NCBI GenBank assembly: GCA_036346275.1
Contig: CM070723.1
Coordinates: forward strand, 52,220,743 to 52,284,742
Length of the DNA stretch: 64,000 nt
Direction of reading: 5' to 3'
Source of the DNA: Otatea glauca
Taxonomy: Eukaryota; Streptophyta; Magnoliopsida; Poales; Poaceae
Made by a program: the position numbers and the translations under genes. Position 1 is the first letter of the stretch. Every line of letters begins with the position of its first letter. Positions 44,802-58,200 of this stretch are shown here, piece after piece. The notes under the pieces are model-generated. The model was not told the DNA's origin and did no database searches. It saw nothing but the letters and a program-made list of their open reading frames with translations.

Positions 44802-46020
44802 TACTGGATAAACCTGTATCAACTAGACAAACAACAGCTGATTCCTTAAAAAAGGCATATCAGGAACATATTTTGTCCAGAAAAATGTATAGAAGAAAAA
44901 TAAAAAAGCGGTGTATGATGCACCATGTTTGTGTACACGTGAGAATGGCAAAGGCATTATTTTTTCTTGAAAAAAAGAGGAGGAAGTCACAAATAATACA
45001 TCCCCAATTGTCATGGATGGAAGGAATTAGTGCTGACTAATAATAGGTCAGTTAGGAGAGGTGAGGACTTAAGATGGCAAAAGTCGCGCTTTATTTTGTG
45101 TATTTGGGTCTTTCTCCCGCTATTGGAGTCATATAAGCTAAATTAGCCACTTGCAAAATTTTTTTCAAATGTAGCCTCTATCTAAACAAAATTATAAATC
45201 TAGTTCTTTTTAATCATGAGAGGAGCGAAAGACGACACGTGTCACTTATCGTGATATAAGACCATTGCAAGTCTACCTATCATAGTATGAGAACATAATA
45301 GGTCAACCTGCTAGATAATAGAATGCGATGTTGTCATGATTAGAAAGAAGATAAATTTACAATTTTCGTTGGAATGGATACCAAACTTTTAAAAAATAGA
45401 TCAAAGGGAAAAAAAAAGAGTCCAAAACGGGGCTGATGAGCGGCGAGCTTCCCTCCGCTTTTGCCGCCTCGCGGACCCCAAACCGCAGCTAAAATGCGGC
45501 GAAAAGCTCAAAGTCTCCGGCAAGCGCCGGCACCGCACGCCGCAGTGAACTGAGTGCCTGGTATGTAGAAGAAAACCGCCTCCGTGGCCGATTCGGCCGC
45601 GATCTCATGCGACGCGACATCACACTCGCAGTCGTAGATCCCTCCGTGCGCGCACGGGGTTTTTGTGCCGAGATTTGCCTGCTTCTGCTCTGCATGGTTC
45701 GTCACGCGTTGCCTGCCGCCAACTCCAACCAGGTTGTGGCCTCTGCTCTTTTCCTCGGTGATGATGGGTGCCATGCCATGCTTTCCTCGTTCCATTTCAC
45801 CCATGTCGCCTCCGATTTCATCCATGAACGTCGCATTTTCTTTGCTTATACTACCGCTACTAGTACTAGTAGGATAGCGGCTTCCAAGTTTTTCGGCGAT
45901 GAGGCTGACTAGACGAACACGTCGTCTCTGCCGGTCTGCCCCACCCTACCAACTAGAGAGCACAAAAAATAGGGGAGAACACAAGCACCGCTAAACTGAG
46001 AAAATAGAGAGACAAAATAT
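44802..46020. other. Intergenic with a GC-rich island
   Basis: Between 45420 and 45960 the sequence is GC-rich and open on both strands (minus 45825-45508, plus 45607-45912), but neither reading has a recognisable domain. It may be the first exon of a lost or captured gene. The rest is AT-rich with no signal. Confidence 0.3.
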
Positions 46021-46302
46021 GGGTATGTACAGTGGTACATGTTAGAGTTGTCTGTAAAATTATGCCACGTAGGGTTTTAGGTGATGTGGAGGAGAGAGAA
46101 AGCTGTTGTCTACTATTTTACAGACGGTCTTAGAGACAGCTTTTTATTTTATGTACCATTGTATAGACAGTCTGTTAATTGGATAAGAGACTATTACAGA
46201 CAACTATATAGACAATCTATTATATGAGTTATTTCTAGTGCTGTCTATAGATGATATGAAGATATATTACAGACAACTGTCGTCTATACTACTGTAGTAC
46301 CC
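46021..46302. mobile_element. MITE (GGGYAYGTAC-end family), copy 2
   Basis: 282 bp, starts GGGTATGTACAGTGGTAC and ends ACTACTGTAGTACCC, imperfect inverted ends. It is the reverse-orientation sibling of 30023-30310. Repeated ACAGACNGTC/GACNGTCTGT motifs lie inside. Confidence 0.72.
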
Positions 46303-46562
46303 TAATAGGAACCACCAATCTCTGTTTTCATAAATCTCTCGGGAGCAGTTGACGACGAGAGATAACGGGTACTACATCCCGAAATAGAAGTTCGACCTAT
46401 GTACCTAAAAAGCCCATTACTTAAATAACATTTAATAGAATCGGACCATAGTTGCTTCTATTACGTAGGCATAATACTACTCTTTTATTAAAGACAAATA
46501 TAATCTAATTTTATTAAATACAAATTACGTAATATGCATTCTAAGTATGCCCATCATACTTA

Positions 46563-46820
46563 GGCCTGTTTGGTTTCATGCCTAAAGTTACCATATCTAA
46601 CCTTAGTCATGCCACAGTTTTTTAGGTTAATGTTTGATACATTGCCGCAATTATGGCTTGGCATGATTTGTTAACCCCATAAACCACATGTTATATATAC
46701 TCAAATTCTTGTCTAACTTTGTTAAACTTATGACTAGCAATTTATTGACCATACTTTTGTGACATGCCACACTTTATCTAATTTAGTCATGACAAAATTA
46801 ACCATGAACCAAATATACTC
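46563..46820. mobile_element. Tourist-like MITE, 258 bp
   Basis: Starts GGCCTGTTTGGTTTCATG, ends CATGAACCAAATATACTC, with TTA at both sides (46560-46562, 46821-46823), the target preference of PIF/Harbinger-derived Tourist elements. Confidence 0.8.
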
Positions 46821-46823
46821 TTA

Positions 46824-48560
46824 TACTACTGATGGAGTGGATCCCTCCCTCCCCTTCTGCTATGTAGGGGGTAGGGCTAACCATGGCCCCCTACCCTTCC
46901 TGCTGCCACTCCAATCCCCAGCTAATAAAATGCTTCTACAATTCTACTCGTATTAAAAGTTGGAACTTGTAGCAAGCAGCCAACCACCAACAAAACAAAC
47001 AGGCAAGTTTCCTCCGATTAATCGTGCCCATGCATATGGTCGTAATAAAAGTATAAAACTGGTTGCCATGTGCAACACGGGAGGTAAAAAACCAGCAACG
47101 CGAGGATCGCTTGACCTCACGTAGATCGGGTGATTATTCTCAACTGTATCCGTATCCACCAACCTGGCTGCTCTGCTCATCAATAGTTCAAGCATACGTA
47201 CCATTCAGTCTTTGGACCAGGACGCACACGGGCTGAAGCGTAGATGGTATCTAAGTTCAGGAGGCGCATTTTTTCTTCGTATATAGACTAAGAACATATT
47301 TAAAATAACTAGATTACCTTTAATTATTAGCACTAATCACTATATTTTGGTCAGAGATCTTTTCAGCAGATATGGATAGAGATTCAGTAACAGGCTATGT
47401 GCGGATTGAGACTTTATGTTTCATATTTATTATGGCATATTGCAACTTTTGGTAGTATTTAATTGTATCTTGTTGACAGCATTTTTTGTTGTAACATTGA
47501 AATAAACTAAAGGTTGTGTGCATCTCATGATGCAGAGGTTGAGAGTTATAAACTTTCATTATCTAAAAAATGTATGTAGAGAATATAAAGGAAAGATGGA
47601 TATTTATTAGGGAGATAGAGGGAACATCATACTAATTTTAAATTGGAATATGAATTACACTGTATAATTGAGGACAAAACTACTAAAAAATATGCAGTAA
47701 TATATTCTCTTTCATCACAGATTCCCATTTCAGAGCGATTTGACTCAGAGCTCTTAAATATGTTCCTTGGGATCAATATTTCAGTCGTCATTCCACCCAA
47801 GTCCAACTAAGCATAGTTAGTTTGTTAGTTATAGAAACACATGTCAAGTTGGTGACTCATATGAATGGTCTAAGCGTGGTACCAGACAAATGGTTTTTAC
47901 TAAAGCTTATTTTACTTTAGTTATGTCTTGTTTTTCACATTTCATCTACTGTGTAAAAAAATTTCATATTCTGATTGTTCTTTTCAGGAAAAGATGCCCA
48001 CTGTCACTTTTATTACCCACTTTTCCCCCTCTTTTTTCTTCATTTTTTAAGCAAACAGGTAGTCATCTGTCATTAAGTAAAGTTGCTCATGTCTATTTTG
48101 ACCCCCAAGCACTTGTGATCTGCCATAGCTTATTCACTCCTCTTGCAGCGCTAATGCTACACAGATTTGAGACTCCTACTGTCAAAACAGATACTACCCC
48201 TACATTGGAGATCAGATGAGCTATTTAAACAAAATTTAATCTACCAAATGGACCACCCTCCTTTCTGCAATGGAGTAATGGATTCTTTCTACTCCGGATC
48301 TTAAGCTTGCAATTGCAAGCACCACACCAGCCAGGGAGATAGTGGTTAGGCATTAATGAAGGGTCAAAGGCTCAACAGCATCCAAAGGTAAGGCCCAAAA
48401 AGTTCCAGTCTTCAAGACCTGCATTCTCTCTGTGTCTCTTCCTCTCTCCTCTGAAACAAGTACCATGATTGTTCACTGCCCCCTCACTGCTGGAATGCAG
48501 GAGCTGGGTCAAAGTTGCTGAGTCGATGCTTCAGAGGAAATGCCTGTCATTTTTGAAAAC
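46824..48560. other. Intergenic, no gene seen
   Basis: Several short readings, the longest 109 aa at 47890-48219, lack domains, homology and splice support. Composition is that of ordinary grass intergenic DNA. Confidence 0.4.
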
Positions 48561-48568
48561 TTTCTAGC

Positions 48569-49076
48569 TAGCGCTGTGCACAGTTTTATGGGAAAAAAAT
48601 CGTATACGGTTTATGGTATTCAATGTGATATGGCAAAATTTTGATTTTTATGATATAGTTTTTTTCGATAAAAAACTATGAGTAAACCAAAATTAAAAAA
48701 TATATGTATAGTCGGATAAAGTAATTGTCAAAATGTATATAAAAGCACGATTTCACATGAAAATAATATCAATAGATTCGTCAAAGTAATGGTCAAAGAT
48801 GTGTAATATCTTTTACTAACGTATAATTAGATAAAGTAATTGTCAAAGGTGTGTATTAGAAACCGTATCGATATCCAAAACGACAAATAAAGAAGAACAA
48901 TTCATGTTAGTTTGGTAAATATGATATTTATGATACCGAACCGAAACATTATGGCATTTACCGATACCAAACCGAAGTTCTATTTCATATATTTTGTATT
49001 ACATTCCAATTACCGCATTTAAAACAATGGTATTTACCGAACCGTATTTACCAAATATACCTTATGCACAGCCCTA
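48569..49076. mobile_element. Short hAT-type element with GCTGTGCA ends, 508 bp
   Basis: Starts TAGCGCTGTGCACAGTTTTATG and ends CCTTATGCACAGCCCTA. Flanks TTTCTAGC (48561-48568) and TTTTTAGC (49077-49084) match at 7 of 8. The interior has repeated ACCGAACCG/CGGTTTATGG motifs near the ends. No coding sequence. Confidence 0.7.
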
Positions 49077-49084
49077 TTTTTAGC

Positions 49085-50795
49085 TAGGTGAATTCAACCG
49101 TAACACCTAGCTTTAAGCACTTTGTTACAGCTTGATCTGGATCCTGTGAGTGAATTTTACTTTTAACTGCACATGTAGTGGTAACAATGTAGGTGAAGAC
49201 AAGACTTGTGTTCAAGCAGTACAAACTCAACCAATCACAAGAGTACAATCAAGTTCAGGTTATAGTAAGGCACTGTCAAAACTTGTCAAAGCAACTACAG
49301 GTAGTACAAACAGTAAAGGCTAAGCAGTTGAAGCTTGAATGGATTAAATGGGGACAGCACCTAACTGTACAAAAGCATTCAGTTCTCTCTTGACTCAACT
49401 GATTCCGTTGGTTCCCGAGCTCACAGAGATCAAAATAAGACACTGAAGTAAAGTTAGGACTAGGAGTAGAGCTGCAAGTGTTGTATTTCTTGCTTGGAAG
49501 TTGCAGTTAAACTCCGCTTATGCCTTACATAATAAGCTAAATGCCCATTATCAAAAGGCATATTCATTTCCAATCCTCTTGTCTCCTGACAAAATGCATG
49601 ACGAAAGAAATGAGAATAACTGCACAAGAACATATGATCTGTGGCCTTTTGTGTTTGGTTCAGATGACCAGTAGTCTAGTAAAACAAAGAGCATGTATTA
49701 TCCTAATGGACCCACTCAGGTGGTCACAAACAGAAGAAAAGTGCAATTAGACAAGACTGATTAAGACACACTGTACTGCTCACTTTACATCGCTGCATGC
49801 TTCAGTTGTCTTTACAGCGAAGAGAGCATGCGAAATGTCTAAGCTTTGGTGCATGGAACAGCTTGCGGTTTGCACCGAGGATTCCTAGCTAGAAACAGAA
49901 ACTTACCTCCCTTTTTGCCTTTTGAGTTATGGTTAAGTACGTCTTTTAGCTGTAAGATACCACCATCTACTCCATCCTGATTGCTAACTGCATACCAACT
50001 AGGATTTGACTACAAAACATAGGAAGCATAGACCTAACTAGAGGGGGAGGAGGGCAGAATACTCAAAAAAATGTGTCAAGTTTCACCATTTTGTAACCAA
50101 CCAAAGTATGGTACATTTTCCATGTCCTCTCCTTTCTCCGTGTTGTGTGTAAATTACAACCCCTTTTACTAGTACATCCAACAACACCTTTTATGTGCGT
50201 GTTGTTCATGAAAGAAAAAGTGTCTACTCATGCTTGACCCTTCCAACACAAGATACACTCTGATCCACGCGTGGAACAAGATCAAGCAAATAATAATGAA
50301 AACCCCAATAACTCCCAATAATATCACTTTTTCCACCAACACTACTTATCTATGTTACTTGCTAGATATATATTCACCTTTTAGTAGACTACACGAATTG
50401 TAACCTTTCCATATCAGAAAGGTATCTTCATCATAGATTCATAGAGGTCCAGTTAGGGGTAGTGATCACAAGGATTTAGGACTAGTTATTCTAATACTAC
50501 ATCTCATTCCATTGGGAGACAAAATAAGTAACTAGCAAAGGGGTGATTAATGATTGCTCTACCCCATCCACAACAGCATAAAACCTACACATGTATACAC
50601 CCGTGCCTGCACAGGGAAGAAAGATGCAACTCCATTGCCTTGGTTGTTGCAGATGCTTCTGGGAGGAATCCTAACTGTCCATCATGACAAATGAAGACTT
50701 GTGTTGGTTGAGCTCAGGAAGATCAAAAGACTCATGATGCTCTCCATTATATTTTTTCCTTCTGAAAAAAAACTTGCTACCTAAGTACGCACACA
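49085..50795. other. Intergenic, no gene seen
   Basis: No recognisable coding region, RNA gene or repeat end. Confidence 0.4.
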
Positions 50796-50803
50796 ATACA
50801 CGC

Positions 50804-52274
50804 CAAGGATCAAAATTTCATCGAAAACCGGCGAAATTCCGGATTTTGGGCCACCACGAAATCCAAATTACCGGCCGAATTAAAGAGCTTGTAATGTTTT
50901 TAAATTGCTACAGTAATTTCATTTTTCCCGGCGAAATTTCACCCAAACAGACCGAAATTTCGGGATTTGAAACAGGATTTTGGTGTTTTATGGCTGGATT
51001 TGGTCCAATAACCCTTAATAAAGTCATCTTCTATGAAAATTTGTTGAAAAACTGAATTTTTGAGACATTTTAAAATTTTGGCAGAAACACTGTTAGATTT
51101 TTATAAAATTTTACAAGCTTTTTAATAATCTGAAAAAATTATGGTACTATATTTAGTATTGTAGAATCATACATAAAAATTTTCAAAATAATTTAACTTC
51201 ATTTGTTATCTTTAAAAAATAAAAAAACAGAATGAACATAATTGGGACAGTAATCTTGTCAGAATTTTATAAATTTGCTCGAGTGTGATCATGATCCAAA
51301 TTTTTATGAGAGCTTAATAATTGCCTCAGTAACATTCTGTGAAATTTTAAAAAAAATTAAACTTTTTTTGTTTGCTCAATTAAATCTATGTAAGCATTGA
51401 ACTTCATTTGTTATATTTCAAAAATCAAAAGAGAAAGAACATAAATGGTACAATGCTTTGTAAGAATTTTAGAAATTCACTAGAGTGTGATCATGATTCA
51501 AAATTCTTATGGGAGCTTAATAATTGCCTCAGTACCATTATGTGAATTTTTTTTAAAAATTAAACCTTTTTTTGGTTACTAAAGCAAATCTATGTATTGA
51601 TCATCAGGCTTTCATCAGGACGTAGCACTTTCAGAATTTTTAAAAATTATTTAAGAACGCTAATCATATTAAATTTTATATAAATATTAATGTTACATCA
51701 GGACCATTCACAAAAAATTTCAAAATTTTCTATCGTGGTTTGAACCATTTTTCATTTTGTTCAAGTTTGCCGGTAAGCCTTTTAACAAGACAATAGCACT
51801 CTTCGAATTTTTAAAAATTCATGAAGATTGATCATAAACTAAAAATTTTATGAGAATATTAGTGATGCATCATAACCATGCACAAAAAATTTGAAAATTT
51901 TCTAACTTTGTTTGAAGCATTTTTCATTCGTTCAAACTTGCCGGTCATCGTTTTATTTGGACAGGAGCAATATTCGAATTTTTAAAAATTCCTCAGACTT
52001 GATAACCATTTGAAATTTTTATGAGAATATAACTGATATGTCAGGAACCTCCAAAAATAATTTCAAATGTTTCTACGTCATTTGAACTATTTTTTGTTCA
52101 GTTAAAATTTGCTGAAATTTCGGATATTTTGCCCGAAATTCTGTCAAAAAATTCCGGATTTGAATTTTTCCTTTTGAATTTCATCCGGATTTTGTCCGAA
52201 GTAACGAAATTTTACCGAAATTTCGGATTTCGGTCATCAGCGAAATTTTATTCAAAATGAAATTTGAATCCCTG
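50804..52274. mobile_element. hAT element, 1.47-kb AAATTTC family, copy C
   Basis: Starts CAAGGATCAAAATTTC and ends GAAATTTGAATCCCTG, with a perfect 8-bp duplication ATACACGC (50796-50803, 52275-52282). It is the best-preserved copy and defines the family at 1471 bp. The interior repeats diverged units with TTTTTAAAAATTC and GATCATCATCTAAAAATTTTATG; no coding capacity. Confidence 0.9.
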
Positions 52275-52282
52275 ATACACGC

Positions 52283-53619
52283 GTATGCGTCCGCTACACA
52301 TACCAAGGAAATGTTTTAGAGGCACCGGGATCTCCGAAGCATGGATACACATTATCCCACTTAACGCACACGCATACATCTACTCGTTCCTAATATTATT
52401 AGGGTGAGGCTGGCGAGTCTGCCATGAGCACTCCGGCTCCCGAACCAATCGAGGTACGGCTCGTCCTCGTGTCTACTTTGTTTGGGTTAGGTAGCGAAAG
52501 ATAAATCCGGTGGTCAATAGTATTTGCTTGTACCTGCAACCGACCATATCATTCCATAATCCATAAGACAAAAGGGAACAGCCACTGCAATCGAGAGGAT
52601 GCCACACTGTGGTAGAATGATAGAACTCGTTTGGAAACATGGATCTTCTGTTGGACCTGGTAAGTTGTTCATGCCCAATTTTTAGCCCAAGAAAACTTGG
52701 TCAGCCATTTCAATAAGATTCTGGCCCAAATGAGGAATTTATTTTCTCATTAGGATTTGATATTCATACCTGTAACTGTTTGTTAGGTAGAGTGAAATTT
52801 CCCTATCTGCACAACAAAAACAGTTTCCTGCTTCGATGTGTATCACATACACACAAAAAAAAAGGTCTATCCAAGACATCATGGTACACACCATTTACCT
52901 TCTTTTTTTACCACAGATGTGTAAATTTTACTTACAAATATCATTGCTCTATTCTGATGATGTTGGCCCTGTTAGAGATAAGATCTTCAGAACTCGTACT
53001 CATCAGAATTGACACCTGAAGGGACACCTGAAATTTCTCAACCAGGGAAACAATTAAACAAGGGAGGAAGCTCTCAGTATTATGCATTCACCACCAACTA
53101 GATGCTTGTTTCAGATTTCATAAGTGCGTAATCTGTAATCAGCCAAGTAAAAGACAAGGATTGGTCACGTCGTCAGAGCCGGTTCAATACTGAAAAGATT
53201 CAGAGTTCAGAGCTATTGTTTTGCTGTTGAAGTGAAGTCGGCAGAGGAAACAACGGTTGGGCGGTTTCAGCTTGAAGGAAAGGATGGCTGTGATCAATTA
53301 CCAGGAAGACATCAAGTAGTATTCAACGGTGGAAAATCATAGTAGTAATTACCGTGTGCCTGTAATCCTATTTTCGTTTTCACTGTTACCGTAATGTAAT
53401 CACAGTCTCGCTTTAATCCAGTTTTACCCTGCTGTAAAAGAGAATAAGGGGGGCGTTTAAGCCTAGATTATTCTGAAAATGGAATCAAGTTTTGATTCTC
53501 CAAATTTGTAGCCCCATAGAGTAAAGTACCTAAGGTAGAACCTTATTATCTTCTCTGGATTCATTCCAAAATACCCAAGATCTCTGTCGGATTTCTCTTG
53601 TTTTGGTTAGGATCTGGCA
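52283..53619. other. Intergenic, right part probably LTR of the gypsy-type remnant
   Basis: The stretch from about 53140 to 53619 has LTR character: no reading frame, polyadenylation-like T/A-rich parts, ending CTGGCA just before a primer-site-like sequence. No matching second LTR was found, so its left limit is unknown. Left of 53140 nothing is recognised. Confidence 0.3.
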
Positions 53620-53620
53620 A

Positions 53621-53633
53621 AGGTATCAGAGGC
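53621..53633 (+). other. Primer-binding-site-like sequence of the gypsy-type remnant
   Basis: GGTATCAGAGGCC follows GGCAAA and resembles the initiator-Met primer site TGGTATCAGAGC with small changes. Its place, 220 bp before the first gag reading, fits a plus-strand LTR element. Confidence 0.45.
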
Positions 53634-55066
53634 CAAGTCAATCCTTGGAGTTCTAGGTCGGATCAGTAAGGGTTGGCAGTGATTTTTGAATCGCGGCTGT
53701 AAAATTCCTGAGCTGAGTCGGATATGAAATTGGGTGACGATTTGAGGAAGATGGAGTAAGTTCGGGGTTGGCACATTTGTGTTGGTAAAATCCCTCGAAC
53801 ATGTTGTGAAGATTCAAAGGATCTCGATAGTAATAGCCTGATTTCAAGATTAATGGCGGGGAAAGATGATCTATCGGAGGTTCGAGCAGAAATCTTTGTA
53901 ATCAAGGAAGAATTAGCTGATTTGAGGAGTTTGAAGATGGAATTTGCAGAGGTGAAGGAGTTGCTGAAATGAATCTGTTCGTCAGGTCCAAATTCCCCAC
54001 AACAACCTAAAGTAAGTAACCCTAACAGAGTCGGGATGTCTCATACAGAGGAAGCCGAGTTTGGAGTTTTAGACAGGGATCAGGATCTGGTCAGAGCTCA
54101 GGTAACTAGTAGAGCTACAGTCCTTCCTACCTCTGCTCATGTTGAGAATATATCAAATAGGGGAGGACATGGGGTCCAATTTTCTATTGAGCACAACACC
54201 GTGGCACCTGAATTAGTTCCTAATGTCAGTCAAACAAATGTGAGAGGATTGGGAACTGGTCAGCATACATATGAATGTGATAGGAATTCGCCAATGAGAC
54301 CTCCTGTGAACATGTGGAATAATTATGGAGTGAGGGTTCTAAATCAGGGAATTCAATGGTTTGATGCTCCATCAAATCAATATGTGGGAGAAGCAAGCAA
54401 CCAGAACCCTTATGCTGAAACTGTCATTAAGGGAACCAGAGTGGAGATACCTTTATTTGATGAAGATGATGTAATAAATTGGTTGAAATAATGTGAGAAA
54501 TTTTTCGAGATATCGAGTACATCTTATGATCAATGGGTTAATCTGGCGATTGCTCATCTGACTTGTAGAGCTGCTAGTTGGTTTAAAGGCATTAGGATTC
54601 CTACCTATTCAATTACTTGGCCTCAATTATGTGTAATGATATGTGACAGATTTTCTGAAGCAACCTCACATGATGCAGTGGAAGCATTACAAAACATCAA
54701 GCAACAATCAACAATGTCCAACTATATTGATAAATTTGAGGAGTGTGTGGCTTTGGTTAAGAGGGATCATCCTTATTTGAGAGAACATTTCCTATTAAGT
54801 TGCTTTATTGGAGGACTTAAGGGGGATATAAAACATGATGTGAGTAGTCAAAGGCTACAGGGGTTAATAGAATGTTATTGCTATGCTAGGGTTTATGAAA
54901 AAGCAGCTGCAGCTAAAAGAGCTCAAATTCCTGGTACTAATAACAGAAGTAAAATGGGTAGTGGCAACAACAAGTTTAACAGTAATGGTGGCAAAGCAAA
55001 TTTTCAGAAGGGCTCCAATGTTTCATGTAAGGAAAGCCTGAAGAGAAGGACAAGAATCCTTGTTAG

Positions 55067-55229
55067 TGAAAGTAGAGAATATCTCACACAATAAATATTA
55101 CAGGAGAGAGGCGGCTAGACATATATAGCACACGTTACAATAGAAAGGAAAGAGATCAATCTAATGCCTAGAATCATGCCTCCTGCCGATATGCTGATGC
55201 ATGCAGCGCATGCATCGTATATATTAACA
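55067..55229 (-). repeat. 3' LTR of the 5.1-kb copia element
   Basis: 163-bp LTR, unusually short for copia elements. Differs from its partner only near the inner end. Confidence 0.92.
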
Positions 55230-58200
55230 CTCCCGTAGTCGAAGCGGAGGAGGCGACGTTGAGGCCGGAGCGAAAATCATTGAACACGAAGTGGGCAACC
55301 CTTTGGTAAAGATGTCGTGGCCCGAGTCGTCGAGGCACGTGGAGAACTCGGACGTCTCCAAGGGCGACGCGTTCACGGACGAAGTGGAGGTCGATCTCGA
55401 CGTGCTTCGTTCGCTGATGCTGGACCGGGTTGGTGGAGAGGTACATGGCGCTGACGTTGTCGCAGTAGACAACAGTAGCATGGCGCAGTGGAGCATGGAG
55501 TTTGGTGAGAAGTTGCCGAAGCCAACTTGCTTCGGCGACACCATTTGCGACAGCACGATACTCAGCTTCGGCACTGGACCTGGAGACTGTATTCTGGCGC
55601 TTGGATGACCAAGAAATCAGATTGTCACCGAGGAAGACCCCGTAACCGGAGGTAGACTTGCGGGTGTCAGGACAGTCGGCCCAGTCAGCATCCGTATAGA
55701 CAATGAGGGAATCTAGAGAAGTCCGATGGAGAAGAAGGCCATAATCCAAACTGCCCTGGAGGTAACGAAGGATGCGTTTCACCAAAGCAAGATGAGGCTC
55801 CCTGGGGTCATGCATGAACAAACAAGCCTGCTGAACAGCATAAGCAATGTCGGGGCGGGTGAATGTCAAGTACTGAAGAGCACCAGCCAGGGCGCGGTAG
55901 TGAGTAGCATTCGGGACAGGAGCGCCGTCACTGGAGAGTTTGGCGTGTGTGTCGACCGGGGTGCTACTAGGCTTGCAATCAGTCATGCCCGCGCGTTCTA
56001 GAATCTCGAGGGCGTAATGTCGTTGGGACAAGAAGAGGGATCCATCAGCTTGGCGGGTCACAGACATGCCCAGAAAATGTTGAAGAGGCCCAAGATCTTT
56101 CATAGCAAACTCATCTCAAGAGCGGTGATGGTGTGGTGAAGAAGATCCCGAGAGGAGGCGAGTGAGTATAATGTCATCCACATAGCAGCGACAAATAGGC
56201 GTGTCGGGCCGGCGAAATATGAAGAGTGATGTATCGACTTCACTTGGTGAATCCCAAGGAGAGCAAATGAGAGGCAAACCGACTGTACCATGCACGAGGA
56301 GCCCGCTTGAGTCCGTAGAGGATTTGTTCAAGCGGCGGACATAGTCGGTGTCTTTGAGTCAATGAAGCCGGAGGGTTGCACACAATACACCGTCTCGGAT
56401 AGAGTACCATGAAGAAACGCATTCTTGACATCGGTGATGAATCGCCAATTCGAGATAACGCCAAGGTCAAGATAAGGTCACGAATGGTAGCCGGCTTCAC
56501 CACAGATCGAAAGTTTCGCCAAAGTCGATACCAGGGCGTTGGGTGAAACCCCGAAGAACCCAACGCGCCTTATATCGGTCAAGAGAGCCATCAGGATGGA
56601 GCTTGTGACGAAATACCCATTTGCCTGTGACAATGTTCACGCCAAGAGGACGAGGAACGAGGTCCCAAGTTGCATTGGCTTGGAGAGCATTGAACTCGTC
56701 GGTCATGGCGGCACGCCAATGGCAGTCGGCAAGAGCGCCGCGGTAAGTTTTCGGGAGTGGTGAAAGAGTTGTGGCTTGCAAGTTGAGGCGGTCAACGGGA
56801 AGCCGAAATCCGGATTTGCTCCTGGTAGACATGCCATGAGCATTGACGATGGGAGCCACGGGGACGACCAGAGGCGGGCGATCGGTGCGGCTCGTGGTCG
56901 CCCGAGCGGGCAGCAAGAGCGTCCCCACTGAGCAGTGGCCGCGTGGTCGAGCACGAGCGACCCACTTGGAGGGCGGAAGCGGCAGCGTCTTGGCGGTGGT
57001 CCATCATCCGCAGGTGGCCCAGGAGCAGATGGCCCATGTGCAGGCAGCGTGGTAGGTCTCGCCGCAGAGGCCACGGCGACGGGTCCGGCGGCTGGACTGG
57101 GGCGAGTGGTGGGCCACCCGCATAGGCAGGTGCACGCCAGGGCCTGGGAAGGCGGACGCGCCGTGGAGACCTCCGGCTTCGCTGGCAACGACCCGGTGTA
57201 AGCGAGCACCGAGGGCAGCGGAGCCAGAGGTTGGACCTGCAGGAGAGCTAAAAACAGGAGACACAGAAGTATCCATGTCGTATAAAACATTAATGTCAGA
57301 TGGTGACGGTGCTGAAGAAGAGTCGGCAAAGGGAAAGGACTCCTCGTCAAATGTCACGTGCCGAGAAATGATAACTCGGTTGGAAACTATATCAAGGCAC
57401 CGATATCCTTTGTGTTCGGGGGAGTAGCCAAGGAAGACGCACAAGGTGGAACGTGGTGCGAGTTTGTGGGCTGTGGTGGTAGAGAGGTTAGGGTAGCAAC
57501 GGCATCCGAACACACGAAGATGGTCGTAGGAGGGAGGGGTGCCGTAAAGGGCTTGATGGGGGGTGCCGGTGTGGAGAGTTTTGGTGGGGAGCCTGTTAAG
57601 AAGATAGGTGGCGGTGTTTAAGGCTTCAACCCAAAATTGCGGTGGGAGGCGGCTCGGAAGAGAAGAGTCGCAACACATCATTGATGGTGCGAATGGCCCG
57701 CTCACCTTGCCGTTTTGTTGTGAAGTGTATGGACATGACATGCGGAGGGCAATACCGTGGGTGAGGAAGAATGAGCGGGCGAATGAGTTGTCGAACTCGC
57801 GCCCATTGTCACATTGTATGCTTTTGATGGTGGAGCCAAATTGTGTTTGAATGGACGCAAAAAAGTGGGAGAGGGTGGTGAAAGTTTCCGACTTTAAGCG
57901 TAGAGGGAATGTCCAAAAATAGTGCGAGTAGTCATCGAGAATAACTAAGTAATACTTGAATCCTGAGACACCGGGGACCGGGGAAGTCCAGAGATCACAG
58001 TGTATGAGATCGAAGTTATGCATTGCACGCGAGGTGGACGTGAAAAAAGGTAAACGAGTATGTCGTCCAAGTTGACAAGCATGACAAAGTGTGGTACCCG
58101 AGAGTTTATTACATGAAATAGCAGAAGAACTAGCTAGGTAATGGAGGGCATCGGCGTCGAGGTGGCCGAGGCGACGGTGCCAGAGTTGGGGCGAGGTGGT

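Noticed and set aside
34390..45260. Short blocks near 34590, 43790 and 45230 sharing ATGTGTCACCTA-type sequence as one MITE family
   Set aside because: Similarity is limited to about 20-40 bp and no ends could be matched; too weak to list as elements.
45508..45912. Overlapping readings of about 100 aa on both strands in a GC-rich island
   Set aside because: No domain or splice support on either strand; recorded only as a GC-rich island.
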